Assembly: GCF_014138045.1 (NCBI RefSeq)
Contig: NZ_JACGXA010000001.1
Coordinates: forward strand, 124,001-188,000
Source: Nocardioides ginsengisegetis
GTDB lineage: Bacteria > Actinomycetota > Actinomycetes > Propionibacteriales > Nocardioidaceae
Reading direction: 5' to 3'
DNA length: 64,000 bases
Numbering within the stretch: position 1 is the first letter of the stretch; each line of letters starts with the position of its first letter. The notes beneath the pieces were generated by a model. It was not told the DNA's origin. It worked only from the letters and a program-made list of their open reading frames with translations, and did no database searches. The translations under genes were made by a program, and so were the position numbers. Shown piece by piece: positions 44,874 to 52,725 of this stretch.

Positions 44874-46100
44874 ATGGACCGGGGGACGGCGCTGGCACCG
44901 CTGCGCGAGCAGAACTTCCGGTGGTACTACGCCTCGAGCGCCGTCAACATGGTCGGCAACACGATGGCGCCGGTCGCGCTGGCGTTCGCGGTGCTGCACG
45001 TGTCGGACTCGCCCAGCGCGCTGGGCGCGGTGCTGGCGGCCAGCACGATCCCGATGGTGGTCTTCCTGCTGGCCGGGGGCGTGCTCGCCGACCGGCTGCC
45101 GCGGGCGCTGCTGCTCCAGGTCGGCGGCTTCGTGCTGGCAGCCACGCAGGGGCTGGCGGCGTACCTCGTCATCAGCGGGACCGCCGAGCTGTGGATGCTG
45201 ATCGTGCTCGAGGCGCTGAACGGCACGACGCTGGCGCTGATCTTCCCGGCGTACGCCGGCCTCCTCCCGCAGCTCGTGCCGCGCGAGCTGCTCCAGCAGG
45301 CCAACGTCCTGCAGGCGGTCGCCCGGGGAACGCTGCGCGTGCTCGGCCCGACGGCCGCCGCGTGGCTGGTGGTCGGGGCCGGGGCGGGCTGGGCGCTGGC
45401 GGTCGACGCGATCACCTGGGCGCTGGCGTCGGTGCTGATGGCGCGAGTGTCCGTGCCGCCGCGGATCCGGACGGGCGAGGAGACGACCACGCTGGGCGAG
45501 CTGCGGGAGGGCTGGACGTTCTTCCGCCGCACGACCTGGCTGTGGGTGGTCGTGCTGGCGTTCGCGTTCCTCAACGCGATCCACGCAGGCGCCTGGATGA
45601 CCCTCGGCCCGGCGGTCGCGAAGGAGACGATCGGGGCGAAGGGCTGGGGCTACGCGCTGTCGGCCGAATCGGTCGGCCTGCTGCTGACGACGGCGATCAT
45701 GCTGCGGCGGCGGCTCGAGCGGCCGCTGCTGGTCGGCATGCTCACGATCTCCGCGCTGGCACTGCCACTGGTGCTGCTCGGCGCCACGCACGCCGTCGTA
45801 CCCGTCGTGATCGGCGCCTTCGTCGCCGGCGCCGGGATCGAGGTGTTCAACCTCGGCTGGAACCTCGCCATGCAGGAGCACGTCGAGGAGCGGATGCTTT
45901 CGCGCGCCTACTCCTACGACGCGCTCGGGTCGCTGATCGCGATGCCGGTCGGGCAGCTGGCCTACGGGGCGCTCGGGGTGGCGTTCGGGTTCAAGGAGGT
46001 GCTGGTGATCAGTGGGATCGCGTACGCCGCGATCGCGCTCGCCACGCTCGGCAGCCGGTCGGTGCGGGAGCTGCGGCGGGCGGAGCTGGTGGCGGCCTAG
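44874..46100 (+). CDS. MFS transporter (MFS_3-type exporter)
   Basis: A 408-residue membrane protein with 10-12 helices. It opens LREQNFRWYYASSAVNMVGN and has the inter-helix loop LAGGVLADRLPRALLLQ, the GxxxDR-type motif A of major facilitator transporters. SYDALGSLIAMPVGQLAYGA lies in the second half. The closest recognisable type is the enterobactin exporter/macrolide efflux group. The substrate is unknown. ATG at 44874 follows TAGGTT. A TetR gene is convergent downstream and a family A repeat lies directly after the stop; the TetR protein may control this or another exporter. Confidence 0.88.
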   Translation: MDRGTALAPLREQNFRWYYASSAVNMVGNTMAPVALAFAVLHVSDSPSALGAVLAASTIPMVVFLLAGGVLADRLPRALLLQVGGFVLAATQGLAAYLVISGTAELWMLIVLEALNGTTLALIFPAYAGLLPQLVPRELLQQANVLQAVARGTLRVLGPTAAAWLVVGAGAGWALAVDAITWALASVLMARVSVPPRIRTGEETTTLGELREGWTFFRRTTWLWVVVLAFAFLNAIHAGAWMTLGPAVAKETIGAKGWGYALSAESVGLLLTTAIMLRRRLERPLLVGMLTISALALPLVLLGATHAVVPVVIGAFVAGAGIEVFNLGWNLAMQEHVEERMLSRAYSYDALGSLIAMPVGQLAYGALGVAFGFKEVLVISGIAYAAIALATLGSRSVRELRRAELVAA

Positions 46101-46143
46101 GGGTTTCGAGACGGTTGCTAGCGCAACCTCCTCAACCAGCGAG
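46101..46143 (+). repeat. family A palindromic element between MFS and TetR genes
   Basis: GGGTTTCGAGACGGTTGC, TAGC, GCAACCTCCTCAACCAGCGA. It starts at the MFS stop codon and extends into the TetR reading frame, where its TGGTTGAGG (minus strand) supplies the TGA stop. Confidence 0.85.
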
Positions 46144-46746
46144 GGGAGCGAGAACCAGGTCGACGATGGGGCGGACCCGCTCCTCGATGTCCTCGTCGGT
46201 CAGCTTGCGGTCGTCGCCGGCCAGGCTGAGCGTCTGGACGATGACCGCGCCGTAGAGGCACTCCACGAGGGTGCGGACCGGGGCGTCGGTGGGGAGCGTG
46301 CCGGCCTCGAGGTGGCTCTGCACGATCTCGCTCGCGGCGCCGAGGTGCTGGCCGCTCACGACCTCGGTGAACGAGCCGAGCGGGGTCGGCGCGATCGCGG
46401 CCTCCATGGCCATCCGCAGCGTCGCCCAGCCGGCCGGGTCGAGCAGGTAGCGGAACAGGTTGGCGGCGAGCCGCTCGAGGTCGCCGCGGAGCGAACCGGT
46501 GTCGACCTGCTCGATGTCCTGGGAGCGGGTCGTGACCGCGTCGGTGAGCAGCGAGTCCTTGTCGCTCCAGCGCAGGTAGACCGTCGACTTGCCGACGCCG
46601 GCACGTCGAGCCACGGCGTCCATGGTGAAGCCGGACCAGCCGCGCTCGGCGTACTCCTCGAGCGCCGCTTCGAGGATGCGCTGCTCGGCGCCCTCCTTGC
46701 GGGGGCGTCCACGCGCAGGTCTGGGGGCGTGAGCGGGATCGGTCAT
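46132..46746 (-). CDS. TetR-family transcriptional regulator
   Basis: A 204-residue repressor. The DNA-binding domain is at about 22-68: RILEAALEEYAERGWSGFTM, then VARRAGVGKSTVYLRWSDKD. The C-terminal ligand domain (TetR_C type) includes LFRYLLDPAGWATLRMAMEA. The basic start RPARGRPRKEG is common. GGAGGG precedes the ATG. The stop codon and the last residues are encoded within a family A repeat (reading APLAG-stop), so the present C-terminus may have been reset by the repeat. It likely represses a nearby efflux or lipid gene; target unknown. Confidence 0.9.
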   Translation of the reverse strand: MTDPAHAPRPARGRPRKEGAEQRILEAALEEYAERGWSGFTMDAVARRAGVGKSTVYLRWSDKDSLLTDAVTTRSQDIEQVDTGSLRGDLERLAANLFRYLLDPAGWATLRMAMEAAIAPTPLGSFTEVVSGQHLGAASEIVQSHLEAGTLPTDAPVRTLVECLYGAVIVQTLSLAGDDRKLTDEDIEERVRPIVDLVLAPLAG

Positions 46747-46839
46747 CCCTCCGATTAGAACACCAACGTCCGGTCAGCGCGCGTGTTCACGGTTCGACCG
46801 CGTGTGCCCGGCGTCGGCGGTTCCTGCGACAGTGTCGGC

Positions 46840-47514
46840 ATGACGCTTCCTGACTCGCTCGCCGGCACCACCGTTGCCGTGCTCGGTGGCACCGGCCCGC
46901 AGGGCCGCGGCCTCGCCCGCCGGTTCGCCGCCGCCGGCCTCCCCGTCGTGATCGGCTCGCGGTCCGCCGAGCGCGCCGCCGAGGCCGCCGATGCGCTGGC
47001 CTCCGACGTCGGCGGCACCGTCACCGGTGCCGACAACGCGGGCGCCGCGACCGCCGGCGACATCGTCGTCGTGGCGGTGCCGTGGGACGGCCACGGCGAC
47101 CTGCTCAAGTCGCTGGCCTCCGAGCTCGCCGGCAAGGTCGTCGTCGACTGCGTCAACCCGCTCGGCTTCGACAAGCAGGGCGCCTACGCGCTGCACGTCG
47201 AGGAGGGCTCCGCCGCCCAGCAGGCCGAGGCGCTGCTGCCCGACTCCACCGTCGTGGGCGCCTTCCACAACGTCTCCGCGGTGCTGCTCGAGGACCCGGC
47301 GGTCGAGTCGGTCGACACCGACGTGCTGGTGCTCGGCGACGTGCGCGAGGTGACCGACCTGGTCCAGGACCTCTGCACCACGATCCCGGGCGTCCGCGGC
47401 ATCTACGGCGGTCGGCTCCGCAACGCCCACCAGGTCGAGGCGTTCACCGCCAACCTGATCTCGATCAACCGTCGCTACAAGGCGCACTCCGGACTGCGGG
47501 TCACGGACGTCTGA
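46840..47514 (+). CDS. npdG: NADPH-dependent F420 reductase
   Basis: A 224-residue Rossmann oxidoreductase. It has TVAVLGGTGPQGRGLARRFA and VVIGSRSAERAAEAAD at the NADP site, and TVVGAFHNVSAVLLEDPAVE and RNAHQVEAFTANLISINRRY, motifs of the F420 reductase (Fno/NpdG) family. It transfers hydride between NADPH and the deazaflavin F420, giving F420H2 for other enzymes. ATG at 46840. The acyl-CoA dehydrogenase gene starts inside its stop codon (TGATG). F420 use is typical of actinobacteria. Confidence 0.88.
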   Translation: MTLPDSLAGTTVAVLGGTGPQGRGLARRFAAAGLPVVIGSRSAERAAEAADALASDVGGTVTGADNAGAATAGDIVVVAVPWDGHGDLLKSLASELAGKVVVDCVNPLGFDKQGAYALHVEEGSAAQQAEALLPDSTVVGAFHNVSAVLLEDPAVESVDTDVLVLGDVREVTDLVQDLCTTIPGVRGIYGGRLRNAHQVEAFTANLISINRRYKAHSGLRVTDV

Positions 47515-48734
47515 TGTACGTCGCGATGCCGGAGCCCTCGGAGCGGGCCCTCGACCTGCACGCCCGGCTCGTCGAGTTCATGCGCGACGAGGTCTTCCCC
47601 GCGGAGGCGTCGTACGCCGCCTATCGGGTCGAGAAGGGCGAGCACGACACCACGCTCCCTCCGGTCGTCGAGGAGCTGAAGGCGTCCGCGAAGGCCCGGG
47701 GCCTGTGGAACCTCTTCCTGCCCTCGGAGTCGGGGCTGACCCAGCTGGAGTACGCCCCGCTCGCGGAGCTGTCCGGCTGGTCCAACGAGATCGCGCCCGA
47801 GGCGATGAACTGCCAGGCGCCGGACACCGGCAACATGGAGCTGCTCCACCTCATCGGCACCGCCGAGCAGAAGGAGCGGTGGCTGACGCCGCTGCTGGCC
47901 GGTGACATCCGGTCCGGCTTCGCGATGACCGAGCCGGCGGTCGCCTCCTCCGACGCGACCAACATCGAGACCTCGATCGTGCGCGACGGCGACGAGTACG
48001 TCATCAACGGCCGCAAGTGGTTCACCTCCGGGGCCTCCGACCCGCGGTGCGAGCTGTTCATCCTGATGGGCAAGACCGACCCGTCCGCGGCCACCCACCG
48101 GCAGCAGTCGATGGTGCTCGTCCCACGGGACACGCCGGGCGTGACCGTCGGCCGCAACGTGCCGGTCTTCGGCCACTGGGACCAGCACGGCCACCCGGTG
48201 ACGGAGTTCAACGACGTGCGGGTGCCGGTGACCAACCTGCTGGGCGAGGAGGGCGGCGGCTTCGCGGCCGCCCAGGCCCGGCTCGGCCCCGGCCGGATCC
48301 ACCACGTGATGCGGGCGCTCGGCGCCGGCGAGCGGGCGCTGGCGCTGATGGTCAAGCGCGTGCAGGAGCGGGTGGCCTTCGGCAAGACGCTGGCCGAGCA
48401 GGGCGCGGTGAAGGAGCGGATCGCGGAGTCGCGGATCGAGCTCGACCAGGCCCGCGCGCTGTGCCACCAGGCCGCCCACGTCATCGACTCCCAGGGCAAC
48501 AAGGCCGCGCGCCACCTCGTCGCGGAGGCGAAGGTCGCCGTGCCGCGTGCGGTGCTGGCCGTCATCGACCGCGCGATCCAGGTGCACGGCGGGATGGGTG
48601 TCACCGACGACGTACCCCTCGCCGCCATGTGGGGCTGGCACCGCGCCATGCGGCTCTTCGACGGACCCGACGAGGTGCACCTGACCACGCTGGCCCGTGC
48701 CGAGCTGGGCAGGGAGCCTCTCTTCAGGTTCTGA
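47514..48734 (+). CDS. acyl-CoA dehydrogenase family protein (ACAD10/11-like)
   Basis: A 406-residue FAD enzyme. Conserved parts are GFAMTEPAVASSDATNIETS (FAD/substrate strand), NGRKWFTSGASDPRCELFIL, RVQERVAFGKTLAEQGAVKE, and AIQVHGGMGVTDDVPLAAMW near the C-terminus, followed by RLFDGPDEVH. The N-terminal fold and FGHWDQHGHP segment resemble the ACAD10/11 group, which acts on longer or hydroxylated acyl-CoAs. ATG at 47514 overlaps the npdG stop by one base, coupling it to the F420 reductase. An enoyl-CoA hydratase lies later in the same run. Confidence 0.9.
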   Translation: MYVAMPEPSERALDLHARLVEFMRDEVFPAEASYAAYRVEKGEHDTTLPPVVEELKASAKARGLWNLFLPSESGLTQLEYAPLAELSGWSNEIAPEAMNCQAPDTGNMELLHLIGTAEQKERWLTPLLAGDIRSGFAMTEPAVASSDATNIETSIVRDGDEYVINGRKWFTSGASDPRCELFILMGKTDPSAATHRQQSMVLVPRDTPGVTVGRNVPVFGHWDQHGHPVTEFNDVRVPVTNLLGEEGGGFAAAQARLGPGRIHHVMRALGAGERALALMVKRVQERVAFGKTLAEQGAVKERIAESRIELDQARALCHQAAHVIDSQGNKAARHLVAEAKVAVPRAVLAVIDRAIQVHGGMGVTDDVPLAAMWGWHRAMRLFDGPDEVHLTTLARAELGREPLFRF

Positions 48735-48742
48735 GCGCCGGA

Positions 48743-48748
48743 TAGTGT
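48743..48748 (+). promoter_or_regulatory. likely leaderless -10 box of gpgS
   Basis: TAGTGT ends 7 nt before the ATG at 48756; no Shine-Dalgarno. Suggests an internal promoter within the run of co-directed genes. Confidence 0.45.
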
Positions 48749-48755
48749 CGCGGCC

Positions 48756-49706
48756 ATGAGTGGGCAGGCGTGGTTCGACCGCAACACCCACCACTGGGAC
48801 GACTGGACGCTGGAGTCGCTGCTCGCGGCCAAGGGGTCGACAAGGGTGAGCCTCGTGGTGCCCGCGCGCAACGAGGCCGCGACCGTCGGCGACGTCGTGA
48901 CGCGGGTCCGCTCGGCGCTGGTGGAGACCGTGCAGCTGCTCGACGAGATCGTGGTGATCGACTCCGACTCCACCGACGACACCTACGCCGTGGCGTCCGA
49001 TGCGGGGGCCGTCGTGCACCGCTCCGCCGAGATCCGGCCGGACCTCGGGTCGGTGCCCGGCAAGGGCGAGGCGATGTGGAAGTCGCTGTTCGTGACGACC
49101 GGCGACGTCGTGGTGTTCATGGACGCCGACCTGCTCGACTGGGACACCCACTTCGTGCCCGGGCTGCTCGGGCCGCTGCTGACGCGTCCGGACGTGGCGC
49201 TGGTGAAGGGCTTCTACGAGCGGCCGCTGGTGTCCGGCTCCGACGTGGCGGCCTATGAGGGCGGCCGGGTCACCGAGCTCGTCGCCCGGCCGCTGATCGC
49301 GCTGGACTTCCCCGAGCTCGGCGGGCTCGTGCAGCCGCTGGCGGGGGAGTGGGCGGTGCGGCGGTCGCTCTTCGAGAAGCTGCGCGTGCCGACCGGGTAC
49401 GCCGTGGAGCTGGCCGCGCTGGCCGACACCGCCGCGACGCTGGGGATCGACGCGATCGCGCAGGTCGACCTCGGTCGGCGGGCCCACCGCCACCAGGCGC
49501 TGCGCGACCTCGGCGCGATGGCGACCCAGATCATGGCTGCGGCCGCGCTGCGCCGTGGGTCGCGGGACAGCCTCGACCACCGTGACGTCGTGCTGCGGCA
49601 GTACCACCCGGCCGATGTTCCTGGGGCCATCGAGGCCGTCGACCGGGTCGTGGCGGTGGGCGAGCGTCCGCCGGCCGCGGGCTTCCTGGCCGGGTCCCTC
49701 GCATGA
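48756..49706 (+). CDS. gpgS: glucosyl-3-phosphoglycerate synthase
   Basis: A 316-residue GT-A enzyme (GT81) that joins glucose from a nucleotide donor to 3-phosphoglycerate, the first step to glucosylglycerate and methylglucose polysaccharides. The family start WFDRNTHHWDDWTLESLLAA is clear, then VSLVVPARNEAATVG, IDSDSTDDTYAVA, PGKGEAMWKSL and the metal motif VVFMDADLLDW. GLVQPLAGEWAVRRSLFEKL and RAHRHQALRDLGAMA fit. ATG at 48756. The folP2-like gene starts inside its stop (ATGA); in mycobacteria gpgS also neighbours folP2. Confidence 0.93.
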   Translation: MSGQAWFDRNTHHWDDWTLESLLAAKGSTRVSLVVPARNEAATVGDVVTRVRSALVETVQLLDEIVVIDSDSTDDTYAVASDAGAVVHRSAEIRPDLGSVPGKGEAMWKSLFVTTGDVVVFMDADLLDWDTHFVPGLLGPLLTRPDVALVKGFYERPLVSGSDVAAYEGGRVTELVARPLIALDFPELGGLVQPLAGEWAVRRSLFEKLRVPTGYAVELAALADTAATLGIDAIAQVDLGRRAHRHQALRDLGAMATQIMAAAALRRGSRDSLDHRDVVLRQYHPADVPGAIEAVDRVVAVGERPPAAGFLAGSLA

Positions 49707-50566
49707 CGTTGCAGCTGGGCCGGCACGCGTTCGCCGACGACGCGACGCTGATGATGGCGATCGTCAACCGCACCCCCGACTCGTTCTACGACAAGGGCGC
49801 GACCTGGGCGGAGGACAAGGCGTTCGAGCGGGTCGCCCTGGTCGTCTCGCAGGGTGCGGAGATCGTGGACATCGGCGGCATCAAGGCCGCGCCCGGCGTC
49901 TTCATCGACGAGGCCGAGGAGCGCGATCGGGTCGTGGACTTCGTCGCGCGGGTGCGTGCTGAGTATCCGGACCTGGTGATCTCCGTCGACACCTGGCGCG
50001 CCTCGGTCGGCGCGGCCGCGTGCGAGGCCGGGGCCGACGTGCTCAACGACGCTTGGGGCGGGGCCGACCCGGAGCTGGTCGACGTGGCGGCGTCGTACGG
50101 CGCGGGGCTGATCTGCACCCACACCGGCGGCGTGACGCCGCGGACCCGGCCCTATCGGATCGAGTACGACGACGTGGTGGCCTCCGCGATCGCGGACACC
50201 GTGGCCTATGCGTCGCGTGCGCTGTCGGCTGGTGTCTCCCGGTCGTCGATCGTGATCGACCCGGCCCACGACTTCGGCAAGAACACCTTCCACTCGCTGG
50301 AGGTCACGCGGCGGCTGGGCGAGATGGTCGACACCGGCTGGCCGGTGCTGGTCTCGCTGTCCAACAAGGACTTCGTGGGCGAGACGCTCGACCTGCCCGT
50401 GGGGGAGCGGCTGCTGGGCACGCTGTCGGCGACCGCGATCTGCGCGCTTGCGGGTGCGCGGATCTACCGCGTGCACGAGGTCGCCGAGACCCGACAGGTG
50501 GTCGACATGGCGTGGACGATCGCGGGCCGGCGGCCGCCCGCGCGGGCGATCCGGGGGTTGCAGTGA
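49703..50566 (+). CDS. dihydropteroate synthase-like protein (FolP2 type)
   Basis: A 287-residue TIM-barrel protein of the pterin-binding family. Conserved parts are MMAIVNRTPDSFYDKGATWA, EIVDIGGIKAAPG, VISVDTWRASVGAAACEAGA, LNDAWGG, and VIDPAHDFGKNTFHSLEV. In true DHPS the first motif is NVTPDSFSDGG and the Gly-rich phosphate loop follows; here NRTPDSFYDKG is the FolP2-like variant, known in mycobacteria to lack clear DHPS activity. ATG at 49703 overlaps the gpgS stop; the next gene overlaps its own stop (GTGA). The real reaction is unknown; linkage to gpgS suggests a shared pathway. Confidence 0.88.
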   Translation: MTLQLGRHAFADDATLMMAIVNRTPDSFYDKGATWAEDKAFERVALVVSQGAEIVDIGGIKAAPGVFIDEAEERDRVVDFVARVRAEYPDLVISVDTWRASVGAAACEAGADVLNDAWGGADPELVDVAASYGAGLICTHTGGVTPRTRPYRIEYDDVVASAIADTVAYASRALSAGVSRSSIVIDPAHDFGKNTFHSLEVTRRLGEMVDTGWPVLVSLSNKDFVGETLDLPVGERLLGTLSATAICALAGARIYRVHEVAETRQVVDMAWTIAGRRPPARAIRGLQ

Positions 50567-51135
50567 TCGTGCTCGTGCCGGGCGTGCTGGCCTTGCTCCC
50601 GTCGTACGCCGGACTCGTGGATCCCGTCGCCCCGTTGCGCGCCGCGTGCCTGGAGGCCGTCTCGGGTTTCTCTGCTGCGCCGGTCAGCATCGTCGGCACG
50701 CCGCAGGGGGTGCGGGTGGGGGAGTCGTTGCTGGTGGCGTGCGGTCGAAATCGTTCAATTGCTGGGAAAAGCACCGGTTCTTTGCCTCCCGAGGTGTCAA
50801 ACCCAGCAATTGAACGATCTGACACCGTGCGCCGGGACTACCTCGTCGTCGCCAACGGGTCGGCCTGCCGGACCGAGAAGGCGCCGGGTCACCTCGACGA
50901 GCGGGCGGCGGCGTTCGACGCGGCGATCGAGCGTGCCCTGCTGGCCAACGACGCGGACGCGCTCGCTGCGCTGGACGAGACGCTGGCGACCGAGCTGTGG
51001 GCCGACGTGGCCGGGCTGCGCGAGCTCGGCCCGCTGCTGAGCGACCATGGCGCACCGACCGTGCACTACGCCGACGACCCGTTCGGCGTGCAGTACTGGG
51101 TGATGAGCTGGCAGACCGAGGGGGAGCAACGATGA
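50563..51135 (+). CDS. class III extradiol-dioxygenase-B-like protein carrying an in-frame palindromic insert
   Basis: A 190-residue protein. VIVLVPGVLALLPSYAGLVD at the start, and later DYLVVANGSACRTEKAPGHL, with AADERAAAFDAAIERALLA-like helices, resemble the subunit-B-like proteins of class III extradiol dioxygenases in actinobacteria. Conserved metal-binding histidines are not clearly present, so activity is doubtful. Residues about 63-90 (GRNRSIAGKSTGSLPPEVSN, PAIERSDT) come from an AT-richer palindrome at 50750-50818 that keeps the frame open. GTG at 50563 overlaps the folP2-like stop, and the next ATG overlaps its own stop, so it is translated within the operon. Confidence 0.72.
   Translation: MIVLVPGVLALLPSYAGLVDPVAPLRAACLEAVSGFSAAPVSIVGTPQGVRVGESLLVACGRNRSIAGKSTGSLPPEVSNPAIERSDTVRRDYLVVANGSACRTEKAPGHLDERAAAFDAAIERALLANDADALAALDETLATELWADVAGLRELGPLLSDHGAPTVHYADDPFGVQYWVMSWQTEGEQR
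50750..50818 (+). repeat. family C palindromic element inside a coding region
   Basis: The arms ATCGTTCAATTGCTGGG (50750-50766) and its exact reverse complement (50802-50818) enclose a 35-nt centre. It is AT-richer than the gene around it, and its length preserves the reading frame. Only one copy is in the window. Confidence 0.8.
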
Positions 51136-51815
51136 GAGCGCTGATCGGCCCGCACGCGGGCACCGGGGACCTGACCGACGAGCAGCTGGCGGAGGTCTAC
51201 GCGCCACCCTCGACGCCGTGGCTGCGCGTCAACATGGTCAGCACCGTCGACGGGTCCGCCACCGGCGACTCCGGCAAGAGCGGCTCGATCAACAACGACG
51301 CCGACAAGCGCGTCTTCGACACCCTGCGCCGGCTCGCCGACGCCGTCGTGGTCGGTGCCGGGACGGCGCGGATCGAGGGCTACCGGCCGGCCGACAAGCC
51401 GACCGTCGTGGTCAGCCGGCACGCCGCGGTGCCCGAGAAGCTGCGGGGTGCCGCGCCCGGGCTCGTCCAGATGGCCACCGGCGCGGCCGCCGACCACCTC
51501 GAGGAGGCGCGCACCCTCCTCGGCAACGACCACGTCCACGTGCTCGGCAGCCACCGCGTCGACCTCTCGGCCCTCAAGGCCCGGCTCGCCGAGCGCGGCC
51601 TGACCCACCTGCTCTCCGAGGGCGGCCCGCACCTGCTCCGCGACCTGGTCGCGCAGGGCGCCGCCGACGAGCTCACGGCGACGTTCGTGCCGCGCATGGT
51701 GGCCGGGTCGCACCCGCGGATCACCGACGGGCCGGAGATCGACGTACACCTCGAGCTGGCGACGCTCCTCGAGGAGGACGGCACCCTGCTCGGCCGCTGG
51801 CTGGTCACGCCGTGA
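51132..51815 (+). CDS. RibD C-terminal-type reductase
   Basis: A 227-residue protein of the dihydrofolate-reductase-like RibD_C family. It has WLRVNMVSTVDGSATGDSGK, then DTLRRLADAVVVGAGTARIE, then HVLGSHRVDLSALKARLAER and LTHLLSEGGPHLLRDLVAQG. Such stand-alone proteins are pyrimidine-reductase homologues; some may use F420 rather than NADPH, but this cannot be read here. ATG at 51132 overlaps the previous stop (ATGA) and the next gene overlaps its own (GTGA). No other riboflavin gene is nearby. Confidence 0.88.
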   Translation: MRALIGPHAGTGDLTDEQLAEVYAPPSTPWLRVNMVSTVDGSATGDSGKSGSINNDADKRVFDTLRRLADAVVVGAGTARIEGYRPADKPTVVVSRHAAVPEKLRGAAPGLVQMATGAAADHLEEARTLLGNDHVHVLGSHRVDLSALKARLAERGLTHLLSEGGPHLLRDLVAQGAADELTATFVPRMVAGSHPRITDGPEIDVHLELATLLEEDGTLLGRWLVTP

Positions 51816-52570
51816 CCGACGACCTGCGCGTCGAGCGCGGCGACGGCGTCGTCGAGGTGACCTTCGACCGGCCGCACCGGCACAACGCCTTCACGACGGC
51901 GATGTACGCCGGGATGCGCGACCTGTGCGCCGAGCTCCGCGACGACACGTCGGTCAAGGTCGTGGTGCTGCGCGGCGCCGGCGGGCGGGCGTTCGCGGCG
52001 GGCAACGAGATCACCGACTTCCTCTCGGCCGACGCGGTGGAGTACGAGACCTGGATCCGCGAGCTGCTCGAGGCGCTCTTCGCGCTGCCGCAGGTCACGA
52101 TCGCGGCGGTCGACGGGGTGTGCGTCGGCGGCGGTCTCGCGGTCGCCACCCACTGCGACCTGCGGATCGCGACCCGGCACTCGCGGTTCGGCTACCCCAT
52201 CGCCCGCACCCTCGGCAACGCCCTCTCCTCCTCGATCGTCTACCGCTGCGCGGCCGTCTTCGGGGAGTCGCTCACCCGCGAGATGCTGCTGACCTCGCGG
52301 CTCTGCGACGCCGACCGGGCGTACGCCGTCGGGGCGCTCATGGCGGTCACCGACGACCTCTCGGGCGAGGTCGCGACCGTCGTCGACGGGCTGCGGCACG
52401 CGTCGGGGGTGACCCTGCGGGCCACGAAGCGACAGCTGCTGGCTCGCGCGCGCCTGCTCGAGGCCAACCCGGACTTCGACGAGGCGCTCCTCCACGAGGT
52501 CTACACCGGCCCCGACTTCGCCGAGGGTGTCCGGGCGTTCGTGGCGAAGGAGAAGCCGAAGTTCGCGTGA
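51812..52570 (+). CDS. enoyl-CoA hydratase/isomerase family protein
   Basis: A 252-residue crotonase-fold enzyme. The oxyanion-hole regions are GRAFAAGNEITDFLSADAVE and AAVDGVCVGGGLAVATHCDL, followed by RIATRHSRFGYPIARTLGNA. Catalytic glutamates of classical hydratases near the second motif are not obvious, so it may act on another acyl-CoA. GTG at 51812 overlaps the previous stop. It ends the coupled gene run; a family B palindrome starts 8 nt after its stop and may terminate the transcript. Confidence 0.88.
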   Translation: MTDDLRVERGDGVVEVTFDRPHRHNAFTTAMYAGMRDLCAELRDDTSVKVVVLRGAGGRAFAAGNEITDFLSADAVEYETWIRELLEALFALPQVTIAAVDGVCVGGGLAVATHCDLRIATRHSRFGYPIARTLGNALSSSIVYRCAAVFGESLTREMLLTSRLCDADRAYAVGALMAVTDDLSGEVATVVDGLRHASGVTLRATKRQLLARARLLEANPDFDEALLHEVYTGPDFAEGVRAFVAKEKPKFA

Positions 52571-52577
52571 GCTCTGG

Positions 52578-52640
52578 GATAGTCCGGCACGTTTCCGTTG
52601 CCCGGAGGGCCCCCGAACAACGGAAGCGTGCCGGACTATC
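52578..52640 (+). repeat. family B palindromic element, copy 1
   Basis: GATAGTCCGGCACGTTTCCG (52578 on) pairs with its near-exact reverse complement ending 52640; 22 of 23 stem bases match, with a 17-nt loop. It lies 8 nt after the hydratase stop and may act as a terminator. A second copy is at 57931-57993. Confidence 0.85.
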
Positions 52641-52725
52641 GCCCCCGGGGCGCCCCAGCCCCCACCTAGAGGAATTTCCTGCACGGACCGGGCCACTGCC
52701 GGACTCGGATCCGCACGATAGGCGC

